Assembly: GCA_963169105.1 (NCBI GenBank)
Contig: OY720639.1
Span: 118,751,117-118,815,116, forward strand
DNA: 64,000 bases
Origin: Ceriagrion tenellum
Lineage: Eukaryota > Arthropoda > Insecta > Odonata > Coenagrionidae
Direction: 5' to 3'
Position 1 is the first letter of the stretch. Every line of letters starts with the position of its first letter. Shown here one piece after another: positions 61,101 to 64,000 of the stretch. The translations under genes were made by a program, and so were the position numbers. Under the pieces are notes generated by a model. That model saw only the letters and a program-made list of their open reading frames with translations. It was not told where the DNA came from and searched no databases.

Positions 61101-64000
61101 TTTTCATTAATATTTTTATTTTGACTATAGTTTTCCTTTCTATCAATCTATTGGTTACGATTTTACCAATAACTTCAAAAGCCTCAAAGGTAACCCCGTT
61201 TTCAATTTGTTCACCAATGTCAAGCGTCATTGGGCTTGGCTCTTATTCAGGGGGATCATCACCTGATTCCTCTATCTCGAAGTGGCGTATAGTCGATGCA
61301 GAATGACATTACCTGAACAAATATGTTAAACTAAAGGGCTTCCACAACGATATTACTTCGTGGTAAGGCTGCAAAGCACGACCCCTCATTTCAACTCCAT
61401 GAAATTTGCAAACATTTTACAAAAATGTCATAATAGCCGTGGAATTTGGAGCAGCTGTGACATTTATTTGTGTATAAAGTTCTATGAGAAGCCTTTAAAT
61501 ATCCCTGTAAATGGCCCAGTATTGTAATAATGGTCAAAATTTGCTTTTAAATGTGATATTTTATCTGTGATGCATCATCTCGATGAGAGATGTGATCCAT
61601 ACATGTTTCAAATAAATGAGATTAATAACGAATAGACGAAAAGAGATATTTTTTCGTCCGTTAAAACTTAAGATATACCTACATTTATAAGGTAAGCTTA
61701 ACTTCCCACGTAGAATTCCTGAATTTCATATCGCCACCGCAACCCTTGACCCTACTCTTATGACCCACGAAGTCAACCTAATGCGGTGAGCCCTTGAGCG
61801 CGATAGAGAATTTGACAGTACAAATGCATTTCCTGCACCGAAATCTATATTGACATAATCTCCCATCAGTAGATTTCTCGCGTGGTACTAATTGGTCTAA
61901 GCCTTTGAATAGGTTCAATTGGAAAACTCTTTGAATGGTTAGAGCAAAATCCGTTTTAACTATTCCAGTAAATGTTGGCGAGATTTAATGGAAATGAATG
62001 ATTGGATTTAGTGTAAGCAGTAGGGAAGAAACACACAACCTACCAAATGAGATTTTGATTAAAAGGTTTCTCAATCAATCCAGTTGCGACAACGAAACGC
62101 TCAAATCCTCTCGGAATGTCTTCCACCGGCGTGAAATCTGATCGCTCGAAAACACGCCAGGTTGAACTCATAAACGTTTTTGCATAAAAGGAGAAATCTA
62201 GTTAAAAACGAATCGGTTTATTTCAAATGATATATTTAAGTGCATTGCACTGTAAAGTAATCATCTTTTCTTTGGCAGCGGACGGAAGTGCTAAATATTT
62301 TGTAATGACCAATACAAAACGAATCCACATTACATTTATAAATTCATCCCTTTTTAAACCTCAGACGTCCTTGCGCTTTTCGTTAGGATTAATTTTCATG
62401 TATGAAATGGAAAAAAATGCTCTGTACTCCCCTATGTTCAAGGTTTATTTTCTGTGAATGTAATTTACAGGTAATAAAAAAGAATGTAATTCACGGATAA
62501 TAAAAAAATTCACAAAACCCGGAAAACCTGTAATAAACTCAGCTTTCAAAATTTCCAATGGGTTTTATAATTAATTTTCAATTACATCATGGCACGATGT
62601 GAACTAAATGAGTGTATCACATTACTCAATGTGCTATCGCAAAGAAATGCTATTTATGTGACGATGAATTAATTTGAGTAATTTCCCAAATCAGGATCGG
62701 ATAAAAACCGGATAAAATCCTTTCCTCACTAGACGGAAGTGCACCACCTTCGTATTGCTGCATTTTATTCTTTTCATCTTATTCTGCCCAGTATTAATGA
62801 GTCTTGACCTAAATTCAAATCTTATCTCACTCTTGCTACTTTGATGGATCCAACGACCCCCAGGGACTTTAAACTATCATCAAATTAGAAAAAAATCCTT
62901 TAATCAATGCTTTTTTTTCCTCCCCCAACCCTGAATTCTGGCTCCAGGACCAACGGAAGTGAAACCTGGTCCCGTTTAATAAAAGATTTATAGGGTCGCA
63001 CTGGGAGGATGCATCGGTTGAAGTCTGATTGCTGCATTGGAGCGAAATATGGTGCGTCGAGGATAGTCGCTCCACATTTCTCACTTCCTGCAGGGATTTG
63101 GAAATTTAAATTTCCCACGGGATGTACGAAATGACGCTGCTGTCACAAGGCTATATTTGTCCTTTTCTTTTTAATGCTGAAACTTATGACACAATTTTTC
63201 ATCGTACAATTCTCTGCAATTTGAACTGTGTGCATAGTACGTCCACGATTGAGTTCCTACGCGTATCTCATCACGCGCTGGAATACGTTTCGTTAACGGC
63301 TGCACCTTACGTATGTGTGAAAAATAAAGGCCTAGAGTGTGACGCCATTAGGAGCATTGTAGATTTTATTTTAAACATTTGATTTAATATAGCTTTTTAG
63401 CTCTCTCAGGTGTATATTACAATTTACTTCCCACTAATTGTTGAAGTGAAATGATTTTTACCAAGTGTTTCGTGGTTATGAATTTTGATACATTAATGCA
63501 AGTAGAGACTAGTCTGAAATTATCTCCTCTCGTAAATTAATGGGCATTATATGTGAGAGGGGGAAAATTATTCACTTTTACTGTCACTGACGTAAATTAT
63601 CTCAAATCATCTGTCAAATCACTTATCTTAAATACTTTTTTCGTGTTGTTATGCTGGAAAAATTGTATGGTGTATAAATGTATAGATTTTTAATTACAGT
63701 TTTCAGATTTATTTCATCTATTTTAGGTTAATTTTCTATAATTAAAGAGTTTGAAAATTTACCCAAGCTTTTACCTTATCTGCTTAATTAGTGCAAGTAT
63801 CATTAACTTCTTTATTAATTAGTTCAATTATCATTACGAAGAATTTATGTTTCAATGAAAAAAGCTATGGAATGATTCGACCAAATCCTTTGAGCAAATA
63901 AAACCAAACACAAATGCAAATTAGAGGCGGGTATTTTTCCTCCTTAAATTTGGGAAAATTTTGCACGCGGACTAAAATTAAATTTATTGAATTGATGAAT
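58111..64000. other. Non-coding sequence, nothing convincing
   Basis: AT-rich. Near 58160-58210 a TTAAGACGATATAAAGTGTC/GAAACCC stretch resembles a retroelement 3' motif. A C/T-rich patch at about 60080-60330 keeps low-complexity frames open. A 107-codon frame at 58273-58596 has no domain. No collagen Gly-X-Y or endostatin coding was seen. Confidence 0.4.

Noticed and set aside
62946..62980. An acceptor-like GGCTCCAG followed by a G-PTEVKPGPV frame resembling collagen.
   Set aside because: A stop follows within about ten codons, there is no good donor, and there is no further Gly-X-Y.

Overview
This is a window of nuclear DNA from an animal, most likely an arthropod and probably an insect. 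It is AT-rich, almost entirely non-coding, and full of decayed transposable elements. I see no bacterial-style genes, rRNA, CRISPR array or functional tRNA. The only host gene I can support is on the + strand: part of a multiplexin (collagen XV/XVIII family). Its exons for the N-terminal thrombospondin/laminin-G-like (TSPN) domain are separated by introns of 7 to 8 kb or more. Exons are GC-rich against an AT-rich background, have consensus splice sites and join in matching phases.

Gene layout: 8891-9252 encodes the first half of the TSPN domain. 16425-16571 encodes a 49-residue acidic, Ser-Gly-rich cassette of exactly 3n bases in phase 0/0. 19707-19832 is a possible further small exon. 24673-24945 encodes the second half of the domain. 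The cassette falls between two beta strands of the domain, where vertebrate XV/XVIII have a short loop. It looks skippable and carries glycosaminoglycan-attachment-like motifs. The exons for signal peptide, end of TSPN, collagen triple helix and endostatin were not found. They may lie outside the window, or inside it unrecognised.

Mobile DNA: non-LTR retrotransposon remnants at 7740-8575 (+), 9555-9870 (-), 10318-10890 (-), 13620-14600 (+) and 16860-17235 (-). A TA-flanked inverted-repeat element lies at 6379-7245. A piggyBac-like element at 23130-24477 sits just upstream of the last recognised exon. A Penelope-like GIY-YIG fragment lies at 56660-57375 (-). tRNA-derived SINE pieces lie near 22.0, 28.9-29.5 (an inverted pair), 36.2, 38.2 and 54.4 kb. 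A dispersed repeat occurs twice (51.6-52.2 and 54.5-54.9 kb) with its internal blocks in different order.

The rest is AT-rich intron or intergenic sequence, broken by GC-richer, strand-asymmetric pyrimidine or purine tracts (about 2.8-3.8, 30.6-31.3, 36.4-36.9, 40.4-41.1, 45.1-45.9 and 57.6-58.1 kb). These create long but low-complexity open frames that I do not regard as genes. I did not find a convincing undescribed system. The most interesting host feature is the GAG-site-like cassette inserted into the multiplexin TSPN domain.
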